Assembly: GCF_900115495.1 (NCBI RefSeq)
Contig: NZ_FOWR01000023.1
Location: 1,384 to 65,383, forward strand
Source of the DNA: Enterovibrio norvegicus DSM 15893
Lineage (GTDB): Bacteria > Pseudomonadota > Gammaproteobacteria > Enterobacterales > Vibrionaceae
Direction: 5' to 3'
DNA length: 64,000 nucleotides
Shown here: positions 27,479 to 35,279 of the stretch, in pieces
Layout: every line of letters starts with the position of its first letter
How positions within the stretch are numbered: position 1 is the first letter of the stretch
Translations under genes and position numbers: made by a program
The notes under the pieces: generated by a model
What the model was told of the DNA's origin: nothing
Seen by the model: the letters and a program-made list of their open reading frames with translations, nothing else
Database searches by the model: none

Positions 27479-27675
27479 CTCAACGCTTGGCATTATTTGC
27501 ATTCCTATTAACAGCAAGCCCAATGTTGATGGCGCATGCAGGTCATGATCATGGACATTGGTCAGCCTCCCTTATTCATCTTCTATGGGCGCTACCTGTT
27601 ATTGTCGCAGGGGCAATTGCATTTTGGGGGTTACGCCGTATACGTCATCAAAAGCATCATCAACAAGGAGAGTAA
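27475..27675 (+). CDS. Small His-rich membrane protein in the nickel SOD operon, 66 aa
   Basis: ATG with AGGAGA upstream, overlapping the previous gene by four bases. Signal peptide-like residues 1-20 (MTQRLALFAFLLTASPMLMA), then HAGHDHGHW: four His and an Asp at the start of the predicted mature protein, a likely nickel- or other metal-binding cluster on the periplasmic side. One membrane segment (about 33-52) is followed by a basic cytoplasmic tail RRIRHQKHH. Position directly before sodN suggests a role in nickel acquisition or delivery for Ni-SOD. I do not recognise a named family; the function is inferred from composition and context. Confidence 0.8.
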   Translation: MTQRLALFAFLLTASPMLMAHAGHDHGHWSASLIHLLWALPVIVAGAIAFWGLRRIRHQKHHQQGE

Positions 27676-27677
27676 GC

Positions 27678-28178
27678 ATGCTATACGCCCTATTAAATAA
27701 GCTCGACCAAAGAACAGCGTTTACTCGCGCATCTGCGCATTGCGATATTCCTTGTAAAATTTATGACCCTTCCCATGCACAAATCGCAGCACTTACGATC
27801 ATAAGAATGTTGGACTTGATTGAAGAATTACCAACCTCGGAATTGTCCCAAAATCAGCAAGCACGTTTCGTTCGTTTGGTGCAGCAAAAGGAAGAACATG
27901 GCAGCAAAGTAAAAGAAGATATTCGTGTCATTTGGGGGGATTATTTCAAGCAACCACAATTCGATACGTTCCCTGAAATCCACACGCTTACGCATGACAT
28001 CATGATGCTGGCTTCAAAGGCGAAACAAGAAATTGATCGTGAGGCAGCACTGGCGCTTTTAGACAAAGTGAACCGCTTTGCAGATATATTCTGGCAGAGC
28101 AAAGACGTTCCCACTTATGTCGCAACGTGCCCGTACCCGCCAGCACTTCCTGTCATTTACCCAGATTTGAAGCCATAA
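27678..28178 (+). CDS. sodN: Nickel-containing superoxide dismutase precursor, 166 aa
   Basis: Converts superoxide to H2O2 and O2 with a nickel centre in the cytoplasm. The diagnostic nickel hook HCDIPCKIY (residues 21-29; family H-C-x-x-P-C-x-x-Y) follows a 20-residue leader, MLYALLNKLDQRTAFTRASA, which must be removed so that His21 becomes the N-terminal ligand. The rest is helical, as in the four-helix-bundle fold. ATG 27678 with AAGGAG seven bases upstream; longer open frames upstream belong to the previous gene region. The protease that should remove the leader is encoded four bases downstream. Fur-box control fits the idea that Ni-SOD replaces Fe-SOD when iron is scarce; this is inference. 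Confidence 0.95.
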   Translation: MLYALLNKLDQRTAFTRASAHCDIPCKIYDPSHAQIAALTIIRMLDLIEELPTSELSQNQQARFVRLVQQKEEHGSKVKEDIRVIWGDYFKQPQFDTFPEIHTLTHDIMMLASKAKQEIDREAALALLDKVNRFADIFWQSKDVPTYVATCPYPPALPVIYPDLKP

Positions 28179-28182
28179 ACCC

Positions 28183-28500
28183 ATGCTCGGATTACGACTC
28201 TTCCGGATTGAGGGACATTCTATGTTCCCTCTCTATAAATCGTCTGACTTTGTGATAACCGTGCGTGAACCATCATGGTGGAGAAAGCAAACTGGCACAG
28301 CTTATGCGTTTACCCACCCTATTTTTGGATGTGTCATCAAAACACTTAAGCAAAGCGATGAACATGGCCGATATTGGTTTCGAGGCGCAAACCCATCCAG
28401 TGTCAGCAGCCGAACACTCGGCGCTATTGATCCAGCAATGCCGCTCTATCGGGTGTTGTTTAAAATCAGTAAACCCACGAAGTCGTTGACGGCGTCATGA
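28183..28500 (+). CDS. sodX: Nickel-type superoxide dismutase maturation protease, 105 aa
   Basis: Short S24/S26 signal-peptidase-like protein. Nucleophile Ser13 lies in EGHSMFP and the general base is probably Lys53 in GCVIKTL, the Ser/Lys dyad pattern of the family. It has no membrane anchor, consistent with cutting a cytoplasmic precursor. It starts four bases after sodN and has only a weak ribosome binding site, so translation is probably coupled. Expected to remove the SodN leader to expose His21. Followed by a strong terminator. Confidence 0.92.
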   Translation: MLGLRLFRIEGHSMFPLYKSSDFVITVREPSWWRKQTGTAYAFTHPIFGCVIKTLKQSDEHGRYWFRGANPSSVSSRTLGAIDPAMPLYRVLFKISKPTKSLTAS

Positions 28501-28527
28501 ACCTTGGACGCTCTTCTCCAAAAACAA

Positions 28528-28558
28528 AAAGCCCCAGTATTTCTACTGGGGCTTTCGA
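28528..28558. terminator. Bidirectional terminator between sodX and the TelA operon
   Basis: AAAGCCCCAGTA (28528-28539) pairs exactly with TACTGGGGCTTT (28544-28555). A-rich on the left and T-containing on the right, so it can serve both converging operons. Confidence 0.85.
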
Positions 28559-28572
28559 TATTTCACTTCACA

Positions 28573-29634
28573 TCAAGACAAGGTCTGCTCTAACGCTTTT
28601 TTAAGCTCCAATTCTGCCTTCTCAATCACTTGTTGTGCATGCTCTCGCTGGGCTCTACCCTCTTTGACGCGAGACAAGGTGTTATTCAAGGTTTCAATCG
28701 TCAGCTGATTCACGGTTTCCAATGAATCCAGATCAAGAATGCCACGCTGATAGTTCTCGGCAATTTGCTCTTCCAGCGCCTTGAGCTTCTCAGCGTTCTG
28801 AACATACTGCTTGTTGGTGTAGTCTTTCACCGCACGCGTCACTTTCAGCGCTTTCTCTTTTTCATAATTGGAAATCGCAATCAAGAACTGGCGTTTCCAT
28901 AGCGGGAAGGTGTTATGGACGATATCTTGAATATCCTCCATCAACATTTTATTGCCTTCCTGCGAGAGGCGAATTTGAGGCGCAGTTTGAATAGCAGCCA
29001 AACGCGTTAACTCAAGGTTGTGAACACGCTTTTCAAGACGTGCAATCGCTTGAGAAGCATCACGGTACTTTTGCGCATCAAGGGCATCACCACTTTGCTC
29101 TGATTGCGCAAGCAAATCAGGCAGTACGTTCTGTGTGAGATCGTTCAGTTTGTATTTACCCGCCGCGATGTACTGATCTAACCCCGCAAGCAGCTCTAAG
29201 TTATGATCATAAAGCGTATCTAGCTGCGTAATATCATGCGCAAGTTTTACTTCCTGCGCTTCTAAGCTGCCCGATAACTGCTCTAATTGACCTTTCACCG
29301 AATCAAAACTCGCCGAGAATTTTTTGAAAGAATCAAAAAGTTCGCCCACCAACGGAAGCCTCGATAACAGGCTCTTCTTACCAAGGTTGTCGAACTCAGC
29401 ACTGTCCATGGATGACACCATGGCGTGCAGAATATCTCCTGCCTCACCGCTGTCACGAACACGGACTTGCTCTAAGACTTCATCAGAGAATGCGGTGATC
29501 TTTTCCAACGCACCTTTACCAAAGGTAATCGTGGCTACGGTATCAAACGCATCAAACTGTTCAGCCAAAGCCACGATTTGAGGTGTCACCTCAACATCCA
29601 GCACCTGACTCTGAGGATTCGTCAATTCAGTCAT
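28573..29634 (-). CDS. TelA/KlaA family toxic-anion-resistance protein, 353 aa
   Basis: Long helical, acidic, cytoplasmic protein with the TelA (PF05816) pattern: an N-terminal helix pair, KSLLSRLPLVGELFDSFKKF at about 85-105, KYKLNDLTQNVLPDL, and the conserved IQTAPQIRLSQEGN followed by NTFPLWKRQFLIAI. Much of the C-terminal third is coiled coil. Named after tellurite resistance, but the biochemical role is unknown; comparative genomics has linked TelA to membrane-associated stress responses. Last gene of the operon, 15 bases after the PLD gene, with GGGAG upstream of its ATG. No ter genes are in the window. Confidence 0.9.
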   Translation of the reverse strand: MTELTNPQSQVLDVEVTPQIVALAEQFDAFDTVATITFGKGALEKITAFSDEVLEQVRVRDSGEAGDILHAMVSSMDSAEFDNLGKKSLLSRLPLVGELFDSFKKFSASFDSVKGQLEQLSGSLEAQEVKLAHDITQLDTLYDHNLELLAGLDQYIAAGKYKLNDLTQNVLPDLLAQSEQSGDALDAQKYRDASQAIARLEKRVHNLELTRLAAIQTAPQIRLSQEGNKMLMEDIQDIVHNTFPLWKRQFLIAISNYEKEKALKVTRAVKDYTNKQYVQNAEKLKALEEQIAENYQRGILDLDSLETVNQLTIETLNNTLSRVKEGRAQREHAQQVIEKAELELKKALEQTLS

Positions 29635-29649
29635 TGGATCTCCCTGTCT

Positions 29650-30354
29650 CTATGACGGCTTATGGCAGGGAAACTTCTGCCATAGCGTTTCAAACTGCCT
29701 TGAGAACGCAGTAACAAACCTGCGATCATCGGTAAGCGTAATATCTTCCTGATTATATTTGGAGGCACTGCGCGTCCAGTTAAAACTGCCGTTAATCAGT
29801 CTTTGTTCGTCAAATATCGCAAACTTATGGTGCATATGGTACTGAGTCGTATCAATTTTGACGGCAACGCCTTGTTCGGCGAGGTACTCTACGTCACTCC
29901 CTCTGTCGTACATCTTGTCGTTGTCCGTCACGATACGCACCTTAATCCCGCGCTTGTGAGCATCAAGAATATGCTTGGTCAAATCATTGTCTGCAATGGT
30001 AAACACACAAATATCGATGGAATGACGAGCGAGTTTTAGCTGTTCAATAATACCCGCAGCACACGTTCTCCCAGGCGAGAACCAACTCGTTGCTGTTTCC
30101 GTTGAACTCGCGCTTATGATGTTATCTAGCACTTTCACAACGCGTTCCAACCAACGCACAAGAGCTGCAGCATCGCCTTGGTTTGCGATTTCTTTCTGCA
30201 CCAATTTGAAACTCAAATTACGCAGATAAGAACGGTCTTCATCGCTTAACACCGATTCAGCAAGCTCAGCTTGAAGCTCTCGGCGTTCATTGTCGTCTAA
30301 GCGGTAATCTTCAATCGAGGCTTCCAGCCACGCCGACCATTTTTGTCGATTCAT
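29650..30354 (-). CDS. Single-HKD phospholipase D / nuclease-like protein, 234 aa
   Basis: One complete HKD motif: His175-His176-Lys177, Asp182, then GSFNW (189-193), preceded by a beta/alpha segment (HSIDICVFTIADNDLTKHIL) typical of the mitochondrial cardiolipin hydrolase/Nuc subgroup. Single-HKD proteins act as dimers and may cut phosphodiesters in lipids or nucleic acids. About 80 residues of helical N-terminus precede the domain; no signal peptide or membrane segment, so it is cytoplasmic. The ATG follows the ATPase stop codon directly and uses AGGAGG inside the ATPase gene, giving tight coupling. Substrate (DNA, RNA or cardiolipin) cannot be decided from sequence. Confidence 0.88.
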   Translation of the reverse strand: MNRQKWSAWLEASIEDYRLDDNERRELQAELAESVLSDEDRSYLRNLSFKLVQKEIANQGDAAALVRWLERVVKVLDNIISASSTETATSWFSPGRTCAAGIIEQLKLARHSIDICVFTIADNDLTKHILDAHKRGIKVRIVTDNDKMYDRGSDVEYLAEQGVAVKIDTTQYHMHHKFAIFDEQRLINGSFNWTRSASKYNQEDITLTDDRRFVTAFSRQFETLWQKFPCHKPS

Positions 30355-33300
30355 TTAATTGCCTCCTTGGCTGTTACCGCCAAAGCGGGCAACATGTTGG
30401 TTCAGCATGGCGAGCTGTTGTACTACTTGTCCTGCACGGTCTTCGGAATCACCCATCATTTGTTGGCGTTGATATCCGTCAGTGATTTCCTGCCAACGTC
30501 CTTGTTGTTCCGGTGTCATATCACCACGCAGTTCAGCAAGTTTCAGCAGGTTTTCTTCCGTACCCGCCGCCAATGTCTGGGCTTCACCTTGATAGTGATC
30601 TTGCAGCATGGTGTTGAGTTCTTCATCGGTCATGACTGACGAGATTTTCTCGGCAAGTTTGTTCATGTTTCGATAAGAACCCTGCAGCTTAAACGGTGGC
30701 TCAACACGATACTGATCCGCCGTAGCGGCGGATTTGATGTACTGCTGATTCACCTTGAGCACGGTTTGCTGTGCCATCATCATTTTTTGCAGCGTAGAGA
30801 CAATCTCATTGGATTCGGTCGCCGAATACGAATGGCTCATGTCACTCAGTGCAATGCTCTCCCCTTCTGCCATGCGAACAAAGCGGTAAAGGTCATTCAA
30901 GTCTCTGGTCGCTAGCGGTGCAAGTACAGAGTTCGACGTCAGAGAGTTCTCAATGAAGCTGAGTTCGAACGCTTGCTTCTGATCAGACAGCATGTCACCA
31001 AGGTTGTAGATATCTGCACGGTTCGACAACATATCGGGAATTCGGAACGCTTCACCGGTTTCGGTATACGGGTTACCCGCCATCACAACCGCAAACTTCT
31101 TGCCACGCATGTCATAGGTTTTGGTTTTGCCTTTCCACGTACCTTCAATGCGACGTGTTCCATCACACAGTGAAATGAATTTCTGAAGAAATTCAGGGTG
31201 GGTGTGCTGAATATCATCAAGATACAAGAGCACGTTGTTACCCATTTCAAAGGCGAGGTTAATTTTTTCGATTTCGCGCGCGGCGTTTTGATCAGGCGCA
31301 TCAGCAGGATCAAGTGAGGTGGCTTGGTGCCCAATGGACGGGCCATTGATCTTCATAAACACCAAGCCAAGCTTGTGTGCTACGTATTCGATCAAGGTGG
31401 TTTTACCGTAACCCGGCGGCGAAATCAGTAGCAGCATCCCCATCAAATCGGTGCGTTTCTTATCACCCATGGTGCCCATCTGTTTGGCAAAATTATCGCC
31501 AATCAATGGCAGATAGCTTTCGCTGATGAGTTTGTTTCGAACAAAGGATGTGAGAGGACGAGGTTTGAATTCCCCGAGTCGGAAATCATCTTTCGCGGTA
31601 TTAAGGAGCTCTGTGCGTTGATTGAGGTAAGCATCAAACTGCGGAACCACCGCAGTTCGGTGATGCTCGTTACGCTGGATAAAATCATCTAACACCAGCG
31701 TTAACTGACCTTTTTCAATGCGATCATGCTCACCCAATAAGCCGTCAATGCTGCAAAGCAGCGAGAAGTCGACACTGCCGATAGAGAAATTAGAACATGA
31801 TTTCAACACAGTGATGGTCGCGGCTTCCAAAACAAACGCTTCGCCATACTGCTTACGAGACGTATAAGCAGTCAACCATTGTTTGTGATCAGCAAACGCT
31901 GTTTCAATGACTTCATCAGCTTGATGCCAACCCAGACTGCGACGAAACTGAAGGTAGTCTTCACAAAGCGTTAGGGCATCCTGACTGACTTCAATGTTGA
32001 GTTCACTCTGACCCAGTAAGTTCACCAGATACTCTGCAGCCTCATTCGCTTGTTCAGCCTCGAGTAACGCCACCAGCTGAGTTTGCAACAGTTGATAAGC
32101 CTCTGACGAATTCAAATGTTCACGCAATAGCTGCGCATTGATGGCTTGTTGACGATAATGTTCCACTATTTGGCTATCTTGAGCGAGCAACCACAGCAAC
32201 GCAGAGGAACGGGCTGATTGGCTGAATCGTAGCAATCCCGCTTGCTGGTAGATAGGTAACACTTTGTCCAAAATACGAATGGCATCGTTGTCGTGAATAC
32301 CTTTCACATAACCTTCTTTGTAGCGAGGTGCAGCGAATTTTTGTATGCACTCACTCAACAAGCCTTCTTTTTGATCAGCGTAGAGCTTATCGAGACTCAA
32401 CCCATCGGTATTGAGTTCAGCACCGTGCAGGATCAAGTACGCCAAATATTCTGCGCGATACACGTCTTCACTTTCTGATGCCACATCCAAACGGGACATA
32501 GATTGGAGCGTTAGGAAGGTTTCATCTTCAACAGATTGGTAAAAATCCGTACCCGAAATGTGGGTAGACAATTGACCGTCATGATCAACAAGACTGAGAT
32601 CAAGCGGCTGTTGATTTACACTAAAACGGTGCTTACCAAGACGAAGGACTTTACCTCCCTGCTCGAAGATATCCTGATTGTCACGCAGCGAACGCAAAGA
32701 CTGATCTTGCAGTGATTTGATTTTTGAATCGACACTGTCAGCCTTCACGCTGTCACCCAATTCTCGAATCGTTGTCGACAGTTGATGCAGTTTCAGCACC
32801 ATTGCATCTGTTGCGAAGTAGCTGTTAAGCCCCGCCACATCATCAAAGCGTTCCACGCGCTTTTCGATGCTCGACATGGTGACGTTAGCAGCTTGCAGAA
32901 GGTTCTGAATACGACGCTGTTGAGCCGCAATCAATTGCTGTTTGTGGTTATCGAGCGTTGATTGAATTTCATCTCGTTTGGCATAAATTTCAGCGAGAAA
33001 CTGGTCAAAGTCAGCAAAACGAGATTCAAGCTTGTCCAATTGACCAACCAGTTTCGCTAGCTGATTGTCACAGTCGTCAGGACTTGTTGCCTGCTCCATC
33101 GCACTGCTAACAGATTGACTAAGCAACTTAAACTGCGCACTGAATTCAGCTTGCGCTTCTTCACTTTGAAGGCCTTTAGACTTACCACGAAGTTTCGCGG
33201 AGACAGTATTGAGCATTGACGACACTTCCGTCGTCAAATCTAAAATCCGTGTCGCTTGTGTCGGGTCATCCGTTTCAATGTCCGTGACTTCTTCCGTCAC

Positions 33301-35220
33301 CAATTGAAGTTCGCTTCTTAGCGTTTCAACCTGATCTTGCAGGATCTGAATTTCAGCGGTTTTATCCACCTCTTCAAGCTGCGTTTCAATGGTCTGGATT
33401 TGCTTTTTAAAAGGCAGGTAAGCCTTTTCATCCTGCAGAAGGTTTAGCAACTGCAGATTCAGACTTTCGCGCTGCTCCTGAAGTGTTTCCAGTAAGGTAT
33501 CAATCCGCTCTTCATCAATGTAATGCTGCTGACGCAGCGCCATCACTGCACCCACCTGCCCTTTCACTTCTGAAAGCAAGGTAAGCAAAGTGTTGGCTTG
33601 TTCTTTCGGTGCAAGTTTGATCTTTCCGATCAGGTCAGAAACGATCCTGTTCTGATCTTCAATACTTTGTGCAGCATGACTTTGAAGCTGCTGAACCTTG
33701 GCGAATTCATCGATGATTTTGTCCGCCGTGCCCATCAGTTCGCCAATGGCATCTCCCATGCCTAACGCGTATTCGTGGCCGAGCCAGGTGTAATGATCAA
33801 GCGTTGATTGACATTGCTTGAGAAGCATTTCAAACGCCGCCTGCGTCACCTCCTCTGTCTGTGCTAATTGGCAAATTGACAAAACAGACGATAAGGCGCG
33901 AACCAGTTCAGTATTGCCAAGATTAAATAACGGGCTGCTGCCATCACCTTTGGCATTTTCGAGGGCATAGTATTCTGGCGTTGAAAACGGCGTATCCCAA
34001 ATACGCAAAGGGTGGATAGTGGAGGCTTCCGCATTTTCAGACAATTGAAAAACAAGGAAGCGTCCATCGGGATAAAGGCTATAACCATGGCTTTCCATGG
34101 GTGCTTCGAACTTTTTCTCAATCAGGTTATAAGTGAAGGCAATGTAGTAACCGTCCACCGCATTGAAGAAGAAATACAGAATGTCTTCACCGTTGGGTGA
34201 AATTACTTTTTGGAAGAATTTGAGATTATTGGCAGGAAAATCGAACTGTTTGCTTTCACCATTGGCGAGCACATAGCCGTTTGCGTAAAGCACACCATGA
34301 TCTTCAGGCAAGGATTTTGCGCTTTCACGCAGCGCATCTGCGCGTGTCACGGATTGATTAAGTGGGTTGTAAAGAAAGTAGCGGCTATGTTTTTCGCGGT
34401 TTGGCTTCACCCGCAATGCAATCAACTCGCCAATAAAGGCATAGTCGATTTGCGCATCGGCAATACTCTGATGTGCATCTTCCACATCTTCGCGATAAAT
34501 GCCTTTTCCTTCTGAGGTGTTGTCTTCAACCTTGATGGTCAAATCCCCACCCACACACTCAACGAATAGCTTATCTCGAATAGACACATGCGGATGCTCA
34601 CCCAACACATGATCTTCACGCGTCGTAGCTATCCAATCAAAATCATGCTGTGTCGCGCTTTCGAGCGGTGCATGACCGTAAGAGTCCATGTACTCGGCGG
34701 AATTGGCATTCAACTGGAAGCGAAACACCTTACGGTCTTCGGGTCGGCTGCCAATTTGAAACGCGATATAAAGAATACTCTCCTGACGCGAGATTTGAGA
34801 TAAACGTGCGTCCCGGTAATAGGTAAACAACTCGGTAAACTCATGCACGAAGCGCGCATCATTCAAGAAGCTGTTTTCTAACGTTAAAGACTCGACACGA
34901 AACGTACCTTCATTTTCATGAAGTTGATAAAGGCCAAACACATCATCCAATGATGGTGCTGCCTTCATACCTACCTGTACGTGGTAACCAAACAACAATT
35001 GTTGGTTTACCTGCGCCATATCGATGGGAATACATTTGGCATCAGTTTGTACATTGGCTTTACCAATCAGCGAGAGCTCTTGGCCGCCAAATACGTCCTG
35101 ACGTTGATGATTGAAAGACTGAGAAAGGGTTTTTAGCTGGTTGCCCTGTTGGGACAGGCGGGATTTGAGAACCTCGTACGCACCGCCTTCACTCACAGCT
35201 TGTTGAGTCGTCTCTGACAT
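30355..35220 (-). CDS. Giant AAA-type ATPase, DUF3686 'DNA repair ATPase'-like, 1621 aa
   Basis: N-terminal third (to about 480) is strand-rich and looks like a beta-propeller or DUF3686 region; the middle (about 500-800) is strongly heptad-patterned coiled coil; the C-terminal third has an AAA module with Walker A SPPGYGKTT (about residue 1265), Walker B VLLYLDDIQH (about 1330) and a following KFAVVMAGNPYTETGE sensor-1-like strand. I chose ATG 35220 (MSETTQQ), with AGGT upstream; a TTG at 35235 would add five residues. Homologues are commonly labelled DNA repair ATPase without experimental proof. Lies between flotillin and PLD genes in one operon; a hairpin (35234-35259) sits just before it. 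The build suggests a large remodelling machine tied to a membrane scaffold. Confidence 0.88.
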   Translation of the reverse strand: MSETTQQAVSEGGAYEVLKSRLSQQGNQLKTLSQSFNHQRQDVFGGQELSLIGKANVQTDAKCIPIDMAQVNQQLLFGYHVQVGMKAAPSLDDVFGLYQLHENEGTFRVESLTLENSFLNDARFVHEFTELFTYYRDARLSQISRQESILYIAFQIGSRPEDRKVFRFQLNANSAEYMDSYGHAPLESATQHDFDWIATTREDHVLGEHPHVSIRDKLFVECVGGDLTIKVEDNTSEGKGIYREDVEDAHQSIADAQIDYAFIGELIALRVKPNREKHSRYFLYNPLNQSVTRADALRESAKSLPEDHGVLYANGYVLANGESKQFDFPANNLKFFQKVISPNGEDILYFFFNAVDGYYIAFTYNLIEKKFEAPMESHGYSLYPDGRFLVFQLSENAEASTIHPLRIWDTPFSTPEYYALENAKGDGSSPLFNLGNTELVRALSSVLSICQLAQTEEVTQAAFEMLLKQCQSTLDHYTWLGHEYALGMGDAIGELMGTADKIIDEFAKVQQLQSHAAQSIEDQNRIVSDLIGKIKLAPKEQANTLLTLLSEVKGQVGAVMALRQQHYIDEERIDTLLETLQEQRESLNLQLLNLLQDEKAYLPFKKQIQTIETQLEEVDKTAEIQILQDQVETLRSELQLVTEEVTDIETDDPTQATRILDLTTEVSSMLNTVSAKLRGKSKGLQSEEAQAEFSAQFKLLSQSVSSAMEQATSPDDCDNQLAKLVGQLDKLESRFADFDQFLAEIYAKRDEIQSTLDNHKQQLIAAQQRRIQNLLQAANVTMSSIEKRVERFDDVAGLNSYFATDAMVLKLHQLSTTIRELGDSVKADSVDSKIKSLQDQSLRSLRDNQDIFEQGGKVLRLGKHRFSVNQQPLDLSLVDHDGQLSTHISGTDFYQSVEDETFLTLQSMSRLDVASESEDVYRAEYLAYLILHGAELNTDGLSLDKLYADQKEGLLSECIQKFAAPRYKEGYVKGIHDNDAIRILDKVLPIYQQAGLLRFSQSARSSALLWLLAQDSQIVEHYRQQAINAQLLREHLNSSEAYQLLQTQLVALLEAEQANEAAEYLVNLLGQSELNIEVSQDALTLCEDYLQFRRSLGWHQADEVIETAFADHKQWLTAYTSRKQYGEAFVLEAATITVLKSCSNFSIGSVDFSLLCSIDGLLGEHDRIEKGQLTLVLDDFIQRNEHHRTAVVPQFDAYLNQRTELLNTAKDDFRLGEFKPRPLTSFVRNKLISESYLPLIGDNFAKQMGTMGDKKRTDLMGMLLLISPPGYGKTTLIEYVAHKLGLVFMKINGPSIGHQATSLDPADAPDQNAAREIEKINLAFEMGNNVLLYLDDIQHTHPEFLQKFISLCDGTRRIEGTWKGKTKTYDMRGKKFAVVMAGNPYTETGEAFRIPDMLSNRADIYNLGDMLSDQKQAFELSFIENSLTSNSVLAPLATRDLNDLYRFVRMAEGESIALSDMSHSYSATESNEIVSTLQKMMMAQQTVLKVNQQYIKSAATADQYRVEPPFKLQGSYRNMNKLAEKISSVMTDEELNTMLQDHYQGEAQTLAAGTEENLLKLAELRGDMTPEQQGRWQEITDGYQRQQMMGDSEDRAGQVVQQLAMLNQHVARFGGNSQGGN

Positions 35221-35233
35221 AATAATACCTATC

Positions 35234-35259
35234 AATCCCGCCTCATAAGAAGCGGGATT
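35234..35259 (-). promoter_or_regulatory. Intercistronic hairpin between flotillin and ATPase genes
   Basis: AATCCCGC (35234-35241) pairs with GCGGGATT (35252-35259) with a 10-base loop; no T-run follows on the minus strand. It may tune expression of the ATPase relative to flotillin by RNA processing or partial termination. Confidence 0.45.
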
Positions 35260-35279
35260 CTGCGAGAAGAAATGAAGGG

